DNA from: Toxotes chatareus
Lineage: Eukaryota; Chordata; Actinopteri; Toxotidae
Direction: 5' to 3'
Assembly: GCA_016801885.1 (NCBI GenBank)
Contig: CM028898.1
Location: 8,080,177-8,144,176 of the forward strand
Length of the DNA: 64,000 nucleotides
Under the pieces are notes generated by a model, which was not told where the DNA came from, made no database searches, and was given only the letters and a program-made list of their open reading frames with translations. This document shows, one piece after another, positions 12,001-23,355 of the stretch (the stretch's first letter is position 1; every line of letters begins with the position of its first letter). Position numbers and translations under genes: made by a program.

Positions 12001-15000
12001 TGTCTTTTCCCCCTCTCTCTCTCTCACTTACTGTTTCTCTGCAAATCGTTGAGGTCAGAGTTGAAATGTGGGGGAGTTGCTGTTCGTCATAGTCGGAGGC
12101 ATCAGTTCACAAATGTAGCGAGCTTTAAAGACAGCCCCCCTCCTCCATGATCTCTTTAAATGTGTGTGTATGTCAGTGTGTTTGTGTGAGAAAATGTCCA
12201 AAAGACCCCTATTAGACGTCACTGTTGTGTATTCTTTTGTCTGGAGCCCAGGGGGCGTTCGCTAAAATTCTCTCTCGTGTGCAACAAACATATTGGCCAC
12301 AGCAGTCAGCCAGCAACAGGATGTGTTTCCTGAGAGGAAAAGAGGATGGGAAGAGGGGCCAAATGTAGACCTGTTCCTTCTCTTGTCTTTCCTTTTCTGG
12401 CTCTCTAGATCTTGCCGCTCTGTGAGCAGCGGGGCTGACTTTTCTCAGTCTCATTTTTTTGTTTTCAGGGTTGATTTTCTATGACCATATATAGCAAGAT
12501 TTTGGCTCACACTTACTACTTTTGCTTTCTTTTAATCCTCTTGGCCTCCATTCCCCCTCTTAAAGCAGGGCCCCTAAAGATTTGGGGTATTTCCTGTTGC
12601 CTAACTTTAATAAACAGCCCACATCTGTATCAGCTAAAGCAAGGAGGAGCGAGGGGACGCAAATAGAGACCAGATGGCTGTGGAATCTTAAATTTGGAAA
12701 TGAAGCAAAAGAAAAGGAGGTAGAGGGGTTGATTTGCGTCAGCAAGACACAAGAAAAAAAGGAAAGAGATAGAAAAGCACGCCTCTTGTTTTGAATTAAA
12801 GTCCTGCACATACTCTAGTATGGTTATGCTTGTATCAGTGTTTGTGTGCAGGGGGTTTGTGGTGGATTCTTGTTATGATCATGATAAATGTTGAAATAAT
12901 AATATAATAATATAATATTTAATTTTTACATGCATACTCAGGGTTTGGGTTTGGGTATAAACCTGAACTAAATTATATGTAGTTGGGAAATTACTCTAAC
13001 ATATGCCAACACTGTATTTTTTTTTTCAAACAAGGAATTTCCTGAGATGCACATAGTGCATGTGTACAACTGTTTTCGCTGTTGAATAATAAAATACCAA
13101 TGCAGTGAGCCACACATCACCCTTGCAAACAAGCCCTTTCTCTTTTCTCTGTAGTAAAGCCGTATGGGAAAACATGGCACGGATGTGTGTGAAAACCTGC
13201 CGTCTGGATGTGGCACGTGTGTGCCTTGGGAATATGGGAAATGCCAGGGCAGTAAGAGCACTGAAGGAGGCGGAGGCTGAGCCTGAACCAGAGGCCAGAG
13301 TGGCGATGTTGGCCATTCAGCTCGGCATGCTGGTAAGATATTCAAGCATTAGTGACTCACAGTCGTGTGTTCATTTTTCTTTGCCTCATTTTTGGACTAC
13401 TTCATAAAAAATGTCAACATTTTTTATTTCTGTGTTTTTGGATTTAAGTTAACCTTCAACTGTATTTGACCCCATTTTCAAATTGGAAAAAAAAACCACT
13501 TTGTAGTGACTTGTAATAAATTCAAAAGCAGACAAAATGGATAAGACTGAAATTGCATCTAAAAAAAGACATGGCCATCCCCTCTCTCCAGACACTAAAA
13601 TCATTCTGGAGGATATTTTTTCTGTCTTTCTTAAATAACACTAGTCCAACATAATGCCACATCCTTTGGCTACAAATAACATGTCCTCTTTTTAGGTCTA
13701 AGCATTTCGCCACACAAAGACCACGGGACTTTCCTACCCAAAAGCATTTATCTTTCCATCATCTTTTCCTGTCTTCCAACAGGAAGACGCAGAAAAGTTG
13801 TACAAGTGCTGTCAACGCTATGACCTGCTGAACAATTTCTACCAGGCCTCTGGCCAATGGCAGCAAGCTTTGGAGACAGCTGAAATCCATGACCGCATCC
13901 ATCTGCGCACCACCTACTACAACTATGCCAAATACCTGGAATCTATGGGTGACAAGACCCTTGCCCTTGCATAGTAAGATACTTTTGCAGTTTTATGTTA
14001 AAGATTCAGTAGTTTGGACTTTTATTTTCATATCTGTGACGTTCTGTGTGTGGTCAAATTTACCCCGGAAAGAAAGTGTGATTCTCAGCGCTTTTGTTGC
14101 AGTTATGAGAAATCAGACACGCACAGGGCTGAAGTGCCCAGAATGCTCCAGGATGACACATCATCTCTTGAGATCTACGTTAACAAAATGAAAGACAAGT
14201 AAGCTCAGACTTCCCCTTGATGGTAAAAACCTTGTCACCTAAAGAGGATATCAAATGATTCTCATTCTACATGCATACACAAAATTACATTTAAACATCA
14301 GTCCTATCACCTTATGAATCCAGGAACATCTACAAGTGGTGGGCCCAGTATCTGGAGAGCCAGTCAGACATGGACTCAGCACTGCATTTCTATGAATGTG
14401 CTCAGGATTACCTCTCCCTGGTTCGAGTCCACTGCTACATGGGGAACATCCAGAAGGTGACTCCATTTGTATTAGGAGTCAAGCAATTATAGCAATTATA
14501 TTGTTTGGAATTAAATTTTTGGGACAAATTTTAAATCATTAATATTGGTTAATGCTCTTGAGGATGACTTTACTTTAAACACTGTGATAATGATACAGTA
14601 AGATTGTCTCTTTTTGTTCTGAGTTTAATTAGAGGGATAATGAAAAGGCTTTAGACATAAACATCCTCAAATAAAGTCCACAAGTGTGATAATGAATTGA
14701 TTTCTTTGCCAGGCGTCTGAGGTAGCCAATGACACAGGTGACAGAGCAGCATCGTATCACCTGGCCAGACACTATGAGGGTCATGATGATATTAAACAGG
14801 CTGTCCACTTTTACACAAGAGCCCAGGCCTACAACAATGCCATACGACTTTGTAAGGTAAAACTCTCTGCTGTGTACTTCATACATGTATTTTTGAATCA
14901 AAACTTATTTATAACTATTTTGTAAATTTGTTTATGATGATCATGTGTCTCAGTCTCTCTCTCAATGGGTTGCTGTTGTTGTTGCTTTTATCGTGTCCAA

Positions 15001-17236
15001 ACAGGAGAATGGTCTGGATGATCAGCTGATGAACCTGGCTCTGCTCAGTAACCCAGAGGACATGATGGAAGCTGCCTGTTACTACGAGGAGAAGGGCGCC
15101 CACATGGACCGAGCCGTCACACTCTACCAAAAGGTTCATTACAGCGGTGTTGTGTTTTTTTTCTGAATGGCTGAGATTATGCTGGGATTGATGAATTCTA
15201 AATCAGTCCACAAGGGGTCAGTATAGCGTAATGTATTTAAACTGAGCTGTGTCGATGGGTGAGTGAGTATGCAGTATGTTTTTTTTTTTTGCTGATTTCT
15301 CCATTGTAGGCTGGTTATGTCTCCAAGGCTCTTGAGTTGGCCTTTGCCACCCAACAGTTCTCTGCACTTCAGTTGATCGCTGAGGATCTGAATGAGAACT
15401 CAGACCCAGCCATCCTGGCACGCTGCTCTGACTTCTTCATCACACACTCCCAGTATGAGAAGGCTGTGGAGTTACTGGTAGCAGCCAAGAAGGTACCTGT
15501 TTGTGTCACATTATTACCTATACATGGAAGTTTCAGTTCTTATGTGTGTGCGCCTTTATATTTTTTGCATACACAGTATCATCAAGCCCTGGAGCTGTGT
15601 GTGACCCAGAACTTGACCATCACAGAGGAGCTGGCAGACAGAATGACAGCAACTGATTCAAAAGATTTGTCTGAGGAGGCCCGCAAGGAGGTCCTGGAGA
15701 GGATGGCTGACTGCTGCATGCGTCAGGGCAATTACCACCTGGCTACCAAGAAATACACACAGGCAGGCAACAAACTTAAGGTAATACTACTGCTACTACT
15801 ACTACTGTGTAGTAAACACTGTATGGACACATATTATCAGCAAGCTCAGAACATATTGCATGTATCTAGGTGAAAGGACAAGAGATAACTCTGTCTGGTC
15901 TGTCAGCCTGATGTTATGTTGCATCAGCAACACATATAAACAACAACACATGCACATATGAGTTAAAAAATATGACAATGTTGAAGCTTTAGTGTATTTT
16001 TTTTGAAACAGGCTATGAGGGCACTCCTGAAGTCAGGTGACACAGAGAAAATCATATTCTTTGCCAACGTTTGTCGTCAGAAGGATCTTTTCATCATGGC
16101 TGCCAACTACCTCCAGTCTCTGGACTGGCGGAAAAATCCCGAGATCTTGAAGACTATCATCGGGTTCTACACTAAAGGCAGGGCACCTGACCTGCTTGGT
16201 GGCTTCTATGAAGCCTGTGCTCAGGTACAGCAAATATACCAAGCAAAAAAAAAAAAAATCTACAGTAATATTTTGGGAGAAGTCTTCCAAATAACAGCTT
16301 AGGTTTGTTGTTGTAGTATTTATGTTGCAATGATCTTGTATCCTAGAGAAAAATGTTTGTTGTGGTTCATGATGTTAGAGTTATTTATGACAAGTTTGTG
16401 GAAACCTAGTATATTTTAGAACATTTTTAAGAAGCTAAAATACTGAGGAAGCAAGTAAGAGAGTTTTTTCTCGTTACAATTGTCAAGGTGGAGATTGATG
16501 ATTACCAAAATTATGAGAAGGCACTAGATGCTTTGACTGAGGCTGCTAAGTGTCTTTCAAAAGCGAAAGACTCGGCTGGACAACAGGAAGTAAGATTGGC
16601 TGACCTGCAGCATAAGATCACCCTAATCAAGAAATTTGTCCATGCACGCAGGTAAGAATAGATCTCATACTTATTCTCTTATGCATGTACCTCTTTTGTC
16701 CTTCTGAAACATTTTTTGTTGGTTTTGGTGTTGTCTTCATGTTAACTGTGTCCTTTGTCTGCAGGTTGTATGCGGAGGATGCCGGTGAGGCGGTGCGGTT
16801 ATGTGAAACCCTGCTGGGGGAACCAGATTTGGACTCTGCTGTCAGGATTGGAGATGCATTTGGTTTCCTGGTGGAACATCACTGTCAGCAAGGCAACTTC
16901 CAAATGGTAAGTGTCATTTTTTTCCCCTGTTTTAAAGGTGAAATGGCATTTTGGTCAAAAACAAAAAAGTCTGTATCCATTCAGAAAGAAGTTTTAAAGT
17001 GAAGTATGACTCCAAACCCTTGGACACTCAGCTCTCTGTCTTTTTCAATCTTTACTGTCCAGGCCTACCGTAAGCTGGAGGAGCTCCAGAAGCTGTTGCC
17101 TTCGCAGAACGTCAGGTACTACATCAGCCAGGCCAGTCTACAGGCCCTCCAGAAAGAGATGGGTGTTCCCATGGATCGTGCTGACCGCAGGCATAGTGTG
17201 AAGGACGAGGACGAAGTGGAGGAGGATTTAAATTAG
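1..17236 (+). CDS. ift140: Intraflagellar transport protein 140 (IFT-A subunit), C-terminal half; 5' part outside window
   Basis: Core subunit of intraflagellar transport complex A, which drives retrograde transport and membrane-protein entry in cilia. Seventeen coding exons are read: 1-89 (partial), 223-344, 441-576, 889-1020, 1613-1857, 13155-13332, 13783-13973, 14103-14198, 14324-14456, 14713-14856, 15005-15133, 15310-15492, 15577-15780, 16012-16224, 16488-16651, 16765-16906 and 17063-17236 (TAG stop). All junctions have GT-AG ends and keep phase, giving about 890 residues; human IFT140 has about 1460. The N-terminal WD40 propellers lie largely upstream, and what remains is the end of that region plus the TPR-like helical repeats. 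Stretches such as VWENMARMCVKT, YEKSDTHRAEVPRML, NGLDDQLMNLALLS and ADCCMRQGNYHLATKKYTQAG match the family closely. The tail is acidic (DEDEVEEDLN). A Ser/Thr/Pro-rich linker in the 1613-1857 exon is longer than the human one. The 11.3-kb intron 1858-13154 hosts tmem204 on the other strand. Confidence 0.97.
2215..2239. repeat. 25-nt poly(T) tract
   Basis: Uninterrupted T run inside the large ift140 intron. It could be the A-tail of an old minus-strand retroposon, but no recognisable element body lies next to it. Confidence 0.8.
4751..4756 (-). terminator. tmem204: Candidate poly(A) signal for tmem204
   Basis: TTTATT on the plus strand is AATAAA on the minus strand, about 720 bases past the tmem204 stop. 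Another sits at 4395-4400. Which one is used cannot be told from sequence. Confidence 0.3.
5473..11274 (-). CDS. tmem204: Transmembrane protein 204 (claudin-like protein CLP24)
   Basis: Four-pass membrane protein of the claudin/PMP22-like group. In mammals it is known from endothelial adherens junctions, with roles in permeability and VEGF signalling. Coding exons on the minus strand are 11274-10995, 10161-10006 and 5717-5473 (stop); joins are phase 1 and give exactly 226 residues, the human length. Hydrophobic segments lie at about residues 5-26, 103-123, 145-167 and 178-198. Family-typical stretches include MAVQRLVAAAV, LNNVAAF, LQFDMMRACNL, LVIGLVTFYRIGPYT and the C-terminal NDYVESPC. The start is the ATG at 11274; the frame stays open upstream to a stop at 11446-11448 but has no earlier ATG. 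Introns are 833 and 4288 bases. The gene is nested antisense in ift140, close to the human arrangement. Confidence 0.96.
7896..8350 (+). repeat. Degraded copy of a percomorph interspersed repeat (family A)
   Basis: The block contains phrases such as CAACAACTATTGGACGGATT, GGTACAGATATCCACTGTTC and GGTGATCCCCTGACTTTAAC, followed near 8300 by AAACTAAGATGGATGAACAT. I recognise these as a high-copy fish repeat. A second, diverged copy is at 28126-28320, and the two can be aligned directly: CCAGACTRAAAYA, WACATTTTGTACAGA-like, GATGAAT/ATCGTAATG, CTGACTTT and a CCACCATGAGGTTGRCAT-like segment. The transposon class is uncertain. It lies within tmem204 intron 2. Confidence 0.7.
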
Positions 17237-18175
17237 TCTTAAATGAGCCTCGCTGACAATTTTTTCATCTTGTTAAAAAAAAGATTTTGTATATATATAT
17301 TATATAGTTTCTTTATTTGTGTGTATGAAGAGTCTGTATTTTTAACTGCATGAATATGCAAGAGTCCACATTTTCTCAGACTGGGAATGAGTATGTAGTT
17401 GGTCCTGAATTCCTGAATAACACAAATGTGTTAGTTGCCAATGAAAGTCACATTGGTAAAATGAGAAGACAAGAAAAGGAATGGAGACAAATCTTTCACA
17501 GTGCCATATAAAGGCCTGAGAGGATATGTTTCTCCAAAAAAAAAAAAAAATAGCATTTTGACCCTCAAAACATTAAAGTACAGTATGTGTAAGTATGTGG
17601 TGGCTTAGGACCAAGGGAAGAAGTCAAAATTAGAGGCTCTAATTGTAGAGCTGTGATATGTCAGTGGCCATTTTATATACATTTAAATAAGAAATACTGG
17701 ACATCCCACCCTCCACATGTTTTCAGTGTAATGCAGAGACTGTGTATTCAGAGCCTAGCTAGAGATTTAAATTCTATACTATTTGATGACATTTTCCAAA
17801 ATGTTGAACACAAGTACATCTTTCTGAGCAATGGGCAAAAGGGAGATTTCTTATTCCAAAATGCAGCTCCTCTGTTCTACCAGAAATCCTGAGTTATTAT
17901 TTTTCTTCTAGATGAACACGGACTATTGCCTTCTTCAAAATTTATGTTATGCCTGGTTAGATATTTATCCCCAGACCTAGTGTATGTGGTGTACAGGCAT
18001 TTGGTATGATATGTTTTTTTTAGCTGATGTATTATTTGTACATGTTCTCTATTTTTTGATAACTTTCAGCCAGTTTCTACTTAGCACATGACATTGTGAA
18101 TTAATGCGTTTTACATTGCAGTGCACTGTTCCTATACATTGCAAAATTCTTACAATAAAATATTTTTAAGATTAA
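17237..18175 (+). other. ift140: ift140 3' untranslated region
   Basis: About 0.94 kb of AT-rich sequence follows the TAG stop and ends shortly after a canonical AATAAA at 18154-18159. A TATATA tract near 17289 includes TGTATATA, which fits the Pumilio recognition core. No ORF here resembles a gene. The exact cleavage point is inferred from the signal only. Confidence 0.75.
18154..18159 (+). terminator. ift140: Poly(A) signal AATAAA of ift140
   Basis: Perfect AATAAA about 920 bases after the ift140 stop codon and about 600 bases before the ccdc78 start codon. It is the first perfect AATAAA I see after the stop codon. Confidence 0.75.
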
Positions 18176-18601
18176 ATCACACTGTATGACCTTAAAGGTT
18201 TTGTATCAGTAGTGGTATTCAAAGCATTAGACCAAATATATACTATTTAAACTATTTAGTTCTTCAGACATTTTATTTAACCATAACATTAAATCATTGT
18301 TACTGCTGATATTCAGTGAGCATACAGTGACCATACTAGCCCATTAAATTTAATCTTATTTACTTCTCTTCAAAAGAAAGTTATTTTGAGATTACATGAA
18401 GTCAGCAGTTGTCCCAGCTGTAGTCACAAGGGGGCGCTATTTTCAATTAAATTCACCAACTTTCGATCCCTGTTTACAGCAGCAATGGCTGCTTTTCGTT
18501 TTACAGAAACAAGGCTGAAGCTCGGCCTAAGACGCCAGGCGGTGGTTGGAATGAGCCTGAGGGACGTTTACAGTGGTAAACTGTGGCGCTGTTGTTTCAA
18601 T

Positions 18602-18751
18602 AAATAAACAGTGATCATCGGTGTCAAATGAAGTACGAGAAAAAACTGTTTCCAGACCGGTTTTGTTTGTGTTTTTGAACCATGGCAACATGTTGTTGGT
18701 GGATACAGAGCGTGCCATAATTTAAGCTGCCACTGAATGAAGTGAAAAAAG
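18602..18751 (+). promoter_or_regulatory. ccdc78: ccdc78 proximal promoter/5' UTR with RFX X-box-like site
   Basis: The site TGAACCATGGCAAC at 18676-18689 has a perfect right half (ATGGCAAC) and imperfect left half of the RFX X-box consensus GTTRCCATGGYAAC. It ends 62 bases before the ccdc78 ATG. RFX factors are known to drive motile-cilia genes, which fits the gene. The transcription start is not determined; the 0.6-kb gap from 18176 holds no other recognised feature. Confidence 0.5.
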
Positions 18752-21700
18752 ATGGACACTCAGGACCACCAGCCAACTTCGGATGAACTTCAGGAGCAAC
18801 TTCAAGCACTGACACAGGAAAATGTGAGCAAAATATAATAATCTTCTTAATGTGCATGGGTTGTTTTCGCTTTTCACTCCCCAAGGGCTGTATATGCTTG
18901 AAGTGATGTGTTACCAATATGGTCAACAAGGAAGAAAATTTAAGGGGGAAATGTACCTTTGCCTCTTCACCTCATTTCAGCTTCAGCTGCGTGACAAAAA
19001 TGAGCGGCTTTTCGCCAAAGTGTGCTACCTGGAGAGCAGGCTGGGCCACCTGGCCAGCTCCAACACTGATCTGTCCTGCAGGCTGGTCCAGAGTGAAGAG
19101 GAAAAACTGAAGGTAAACTGTTTTAAACATTGACCAGAGGTTCAGTGTATATATTCAGTGCGGCACCAGAGCGGTTTGTTTTCTCTGTCTCATCTTTCAG
19201 ATATCTAAGGAGCTTGTGGAGGAGAAAATTCATACCAACAAGATGAGAGAGCAATTTGAAGAAGAGACGTTTGAGCTGAAAAACAAGGTGACGGCTGGCT
19301 TAAAGTGATGTAGTGGTACATTTAAAAAGTCTCTATTTGATCAGTATCATTATAAGATAAATTCTCAGTAAAGAGTACTCAATTAAAATTCTCTTGGTAA
19401 GAGCAAATGTGTAAAAAGCAGCTCAATTCAACTGAGCATACTTTATTATATTCTAGTTAGTGTGATTAGCACCACCAACAATAACAAACATTTCTTATAT
19501 TTCCACAAACACACTTTTTTTTCACCTATTATCTACATGTCCCTTCCTACAAGTTTGATTTATCTTACTATACTAACTTTAGGAAAAGACTTAATACATG
19601 TAAAAAAAAAAAAAAAAAAAAACACTTTGGGGTTTTTGCAGGTTAACTTGTCTCTGCATCTCTGCTTACATTGTGATCTCAAATCACTGAGGCTGTCTGT
19701 GCTGTCCCCTGGTTAGATACTGAACCAAAACAGTGTGATAACAGAGCTTGAGATGGAGCGAGACAAGTTATCCAGAGATCTCCAGTCCGCTGAGGCTCGT
19801 CTGAAAGTGGGAGAGAAGGGCGGTCAAGACCTGACAGAAGAGTATGCCACTCTGAAGAAGAGCTACTTGGCACTGGCTGAGGCCCATGATAAAGAGCTGG
19901 CCCAGAGCGAGGAGCTGAGCGCTGAGCTGCTGGCACTGGCTCAGGCCCAGGACGCCCTCCGCAGGCAGCTGGAGGAGCAGCAGCAGAGTGTGAAGACCAC
20001 CACCCAGGGCCTTCACGGAGAGCTAGACAGGGTGAAGGCCTTGATCAGCCGCATGTCGCACAACAGAGTCAAGGTGAGACGGCGTAGTGGTTGTTCTTTA
20101 AAGGAATTATTCACATCAAAATCAAAGCGCAGTCATGAGTAACACTCAGCTACAGCTCCAACATAAGCAGAACATGTCAGAGTTTGTGCGACCAGTGCCA
20201 AATGCTTTACCTCAGGGTGCAAAAGTCTAACATTTCCCTCACAATTTCCTGTGTTTTACTTGCAAACAAAGCTCTGTTAGCACAAAATATAATGCCTTTT
20301 GGGTACAGTGAGACTGTATAAAAATATTTTCATTGGGTTTCTTAAAGGTTTTTATTTTGGGTTTAACTAAATCTTCAAGGTTGAATATTTTCACTATTTA
20401 TTTGAAATGTTGGGTCCAATTTTATATCATTGTGTTAACAGCCTGAGGATCTGGCAGCTTTGGACAAGGAGCAAAAAACTATGGAAAGAACGGTGAGTAT
20501 TTCTACATAAAATACAGTACAATTCATGTTTTGGGAGCAGCACATGTGTTTTACAGATATCAGTAAACTATCAGTAACTGCTTCCCCTACCTTGTCATTC
20601 ATCTGTAGCTTCTTGGAAACCAAGATGAGATCAAAGACTTGCTGGAGAAAATGAAGAACAGTTACGAGCAGCAGCAGAAGAAACTGGAGGAGAAAGTGTG
20701 AGGGGCCCATGAATGTTTGTCGTTCACTCGTGCACAACCCCAGTTAAGATGAAACATCATTATCTTTCCATTTCCAGTCATCAAACAACCAAACCCATTT
20801 TGGGATGTATGTCCCAGTGTTCATCCCACATGCATCTGCTCTGTGGTTCCCTCTTTGATTTTTTTGTTCTGAGGCTGTGGTTTTACTTACTGTGTGTGTG
20901 ATGTGGTCTCTTTGTTTCCTCCTGTGATGTGGCCTGTCTGTGGATTTCGGTCAATACTCTCTTGTGGTTGAGCCTGTGTTTGGTCATCAGGGTGGCTATG
21001 GGTAAAGAGCACCAGGAGAACAAGAGAGCCGTCCACAATAGCCAGCAGAAACTGTCTGAGCAGAATGCGGTGAGCATGAACAATCCCAGATACTGATTTA
21101 CATGACTTTGCTTAAGTTATTTTAGAAACTATCACTGTTTTGCAGCCCCTGAATGGATGTTATAATCATTTCAGTAACAGGTTCAAAATGGTGGAAATGT
21201 GCTCAAATGGAAATGTTTGTGTAATTATCATCCAAGGCCCTGATGTGCTCCCAGGGCCAAGTGAAGGAGGTAGAGGAAGAGAACTCAAAGCTGCAGCTTC
21301 AAGTCAAAGAGCTGAATGAGGAATATCGTGCAAGGCTGGTGTGCTACGTACAGGACGTAGCTGTGAGAAACAATGAGCACAAAACACAGAAATATTTATA
21401 TATTTAAAAAAAAAAGATTTCTCAAAAAGTCCTTCAGCATCTTACAGTATCATTCATTTGCACATTTTTTAATCCAGGGGTACATCGCTGGACTCAGAGA
21501 TGGTAAAACTCCTTCAGAGGGAACAAAGATGAGGGAGTTTGTGGAAAGCATGCTGCAGGATGTGCGTTCATCCTACAGGGTCAGGGAGGAACAGCTCGCT
21601 TCTGCTGCTCGTTCCTATAAGAAGAGGCTACAGAAGATTACCAAGAGCCATCATGCCCTCCTTATTGCATACAGGTAACACTTCTGTTCATTTCACTGTC

Positions 21701-23355
21701 AACGATTAGGTTTATTCACCCGCTCCATAAACATGATCCTAAAACTTAATCCACATATTCAAAAACAAATTGACACAACTGAGGCAATATGATTTAAGAT
21801 GACTCAACTCTTGAAACATCAGATATGTAATAATGACGTTTTTGATCATCAGTCTGCTTCATTACAAAAAATAAAATAAAATGGACTGTTAATAGGTAAC
21901 AACAGAAGATGTCCATAACTGCCACCCTGGTGCAATTTAGCTAAAAGTTGTTGCTCATGCACATTGCAATGAAAATACATTGTTATAATGATGCATTTTT
22001 TTTTTTAAAAACTATATCAGGTATATAGGAAACTTGTTAGAATGATCAGTTTATTGTTGGTTTTGGTCTTTTTATGGGATTTATTGACAATAACAAAAAT
22101 ATAGAACATTAGCAGACTCATATATCTACAGAAAATGATAATAGGGTTCAGAGGGAGCAGATCTTGGCCAAAGCGGACAGCAGTCTTGACCCTGGACCTC
22201 CAGAGGCCCACTTCAGCCTGGAGCCCACTGAGCTGAGAGACGAAGCTGAGAAGGAGCTCCAGCACCTTCGTCAGGACAAGGCGAGGCTGGAGGGTCAGCT
22301 GCAGGCGGCCCGAGAACAGGTATTGTAACAGAAAGAGGGCTGCTTTGAAGTGGATTGATCTGCTTTTGTTTTGTCTGGTGAATGCTTGTATTTGGTCAGT
22401 GGGGATTCTTCTTTGTGTGCATGCTTCCCCTATTATGAAACCAAAGAGCATTTGTTTTTGTGAGCGGTGAACTGTAAAAATATCCTACAGCAACATAAAA
22501 GATTATTGTTGCCGCGGTGGACTTCAGGTCACGTAACATAACTGATAGATGGAATATTTGTTGATATTAGATATTAACTGGTTGCTGTCCCTGTGACTCG
22601 TGGAACAGTGGGTGTCACTTTGTTTATTTTCGATGTGCTTTTAAAGAAATGGTTTAACTTTTTAGGGACACACATTTAATTCATTTATGTCGCTTTATTT
22701 ATATTTGTTTTCATACATTTATGCATTTATGGTGATTCAAGAACTCCACCCTGAGTTTTGTGTTGCAGGCAGCTGCCCTCCAAATGCCTCTTCAAAACAT
22801 AAGCTGTCAGGAGTGAGTGCCATTTTTGTATTTTATACACTTGACAAAAAAATGGTCAGCTGTGCAGTGTGCCATAAAAAAATATGAAAAATGTAATTTT
22901 ATCAGGCCGGCAAAAGTGGAGCAGACATGTGAGGAATCCTGGCTTGACATAAGGACGCAGCTGAAGGAAATGACAGGCTCTACACTGGTAAATAGAACTG
23001 TACTCCATTCAAATTTCATATTGTTTGATGGCTTTTTTAAGATGAAAAATCTCAGTCTTTTATGTGATGAAGCTTTTCTTTCTGCAAACAGGTGGACTTT
23101 GAGAAGGAGCGTGTCCTGCTCATCACCAGAGCAACAGTTGCAGAGGCGCAGGTGTTGGAGTTGCAGGACTACATTGACAAGCACCTGGGCAGGTCAGGAA
23201 GTCACTTGACGTGTAAGTCATATAATGTTTAATTTCAGAAGATATTGAGCTTTACCACTACCTGCAGGTATAGAGAGGAGATCACACATCTCCGCAGACT
23301 GCATGGGATACAGGAGACGGGGCGTTCCCAGCGTGCTAATTCATCTCTCCAGTAA
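18752..23355 (+). CDS. ccdc78: Coiled-coil domain-containing protein 78
   Basis: Coiled-coil protein known from deuterosome-linked centriole amplification in multiciliated cells and from human centronuclear myopathy. Fourteen coding exons: 18752-18823, 18981-19112, 19201-19287, 19717-20073, 20442-20492, 20609-20697, 20991-21069, 21255-21362, 21478-21674, 22145-22319, 22769-22812, 22906-22987, 23092-23192 and 23268-23355 (TAA). All have GT-AG ends and matching phases, giving 553 residues. Almost the whole protein is Glu/Lys/Leu/Gln-rich heptad sequence. Family landmarks are ISKELVEEKI, MREFVESMLQDVRSSYRVRE, RSYKKRLQKI, LLIAYR and ELQDYIDKHLGRYREEI near the C-terminus. It is longer than human CCDC78 (438 residues), chiefly in the N-terminal and central coiled coil. 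Internal small exons 5, 11 and 12 are the least certain, but each restores frame. Confidence 0.92.
19602..19622. repeat. 21-nt poly(A) tract in ccdc78 intron 3
   Basis: Uninterrupted A run between exons 3 and 4 of ccdc78. It is prone to length error. Confidence 0.8.

Larger units (their letters stand above)
1858..13154 (+). other. Large ift140 intron hosting antisense tmem204
   Basis: Intron of 11.3 kb between two well-identified ift140 exons, phase 2 (AG|T restores Ser). It contains all coding exons of tmem204 on the minus strand. Apart from tmem204 it holds a 25-nt T run (2215-2239), a GGAT simple repeat near 9306-9321, a TTCC-rich tract near 6845-6865, and an old interspersed repeat (7896-8350). 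Between 1858 and 5472 there is no supported coding sequence; the part just below 5473 is probably the tmem204 3' untranslated region. Between 11275 and 13154 lie the tmem204 5' region and promoter, with CT-rich stretches but no recognisable gene. Confidence 0.85.

Noticed and set aside
14420..14430. Perfect tRNA B-box consensus GGTTCGAGTCC
   Set aside because: It lies inside an ift140 exon encoding LVRVH, with no A box or cloverleaf around it; a coincidence of codons.
18386..18607. 73-codon open frame before ccdc78
   Set aside because: No domain, no splice context, and it overlaps the likely ccdc78 promoter region.
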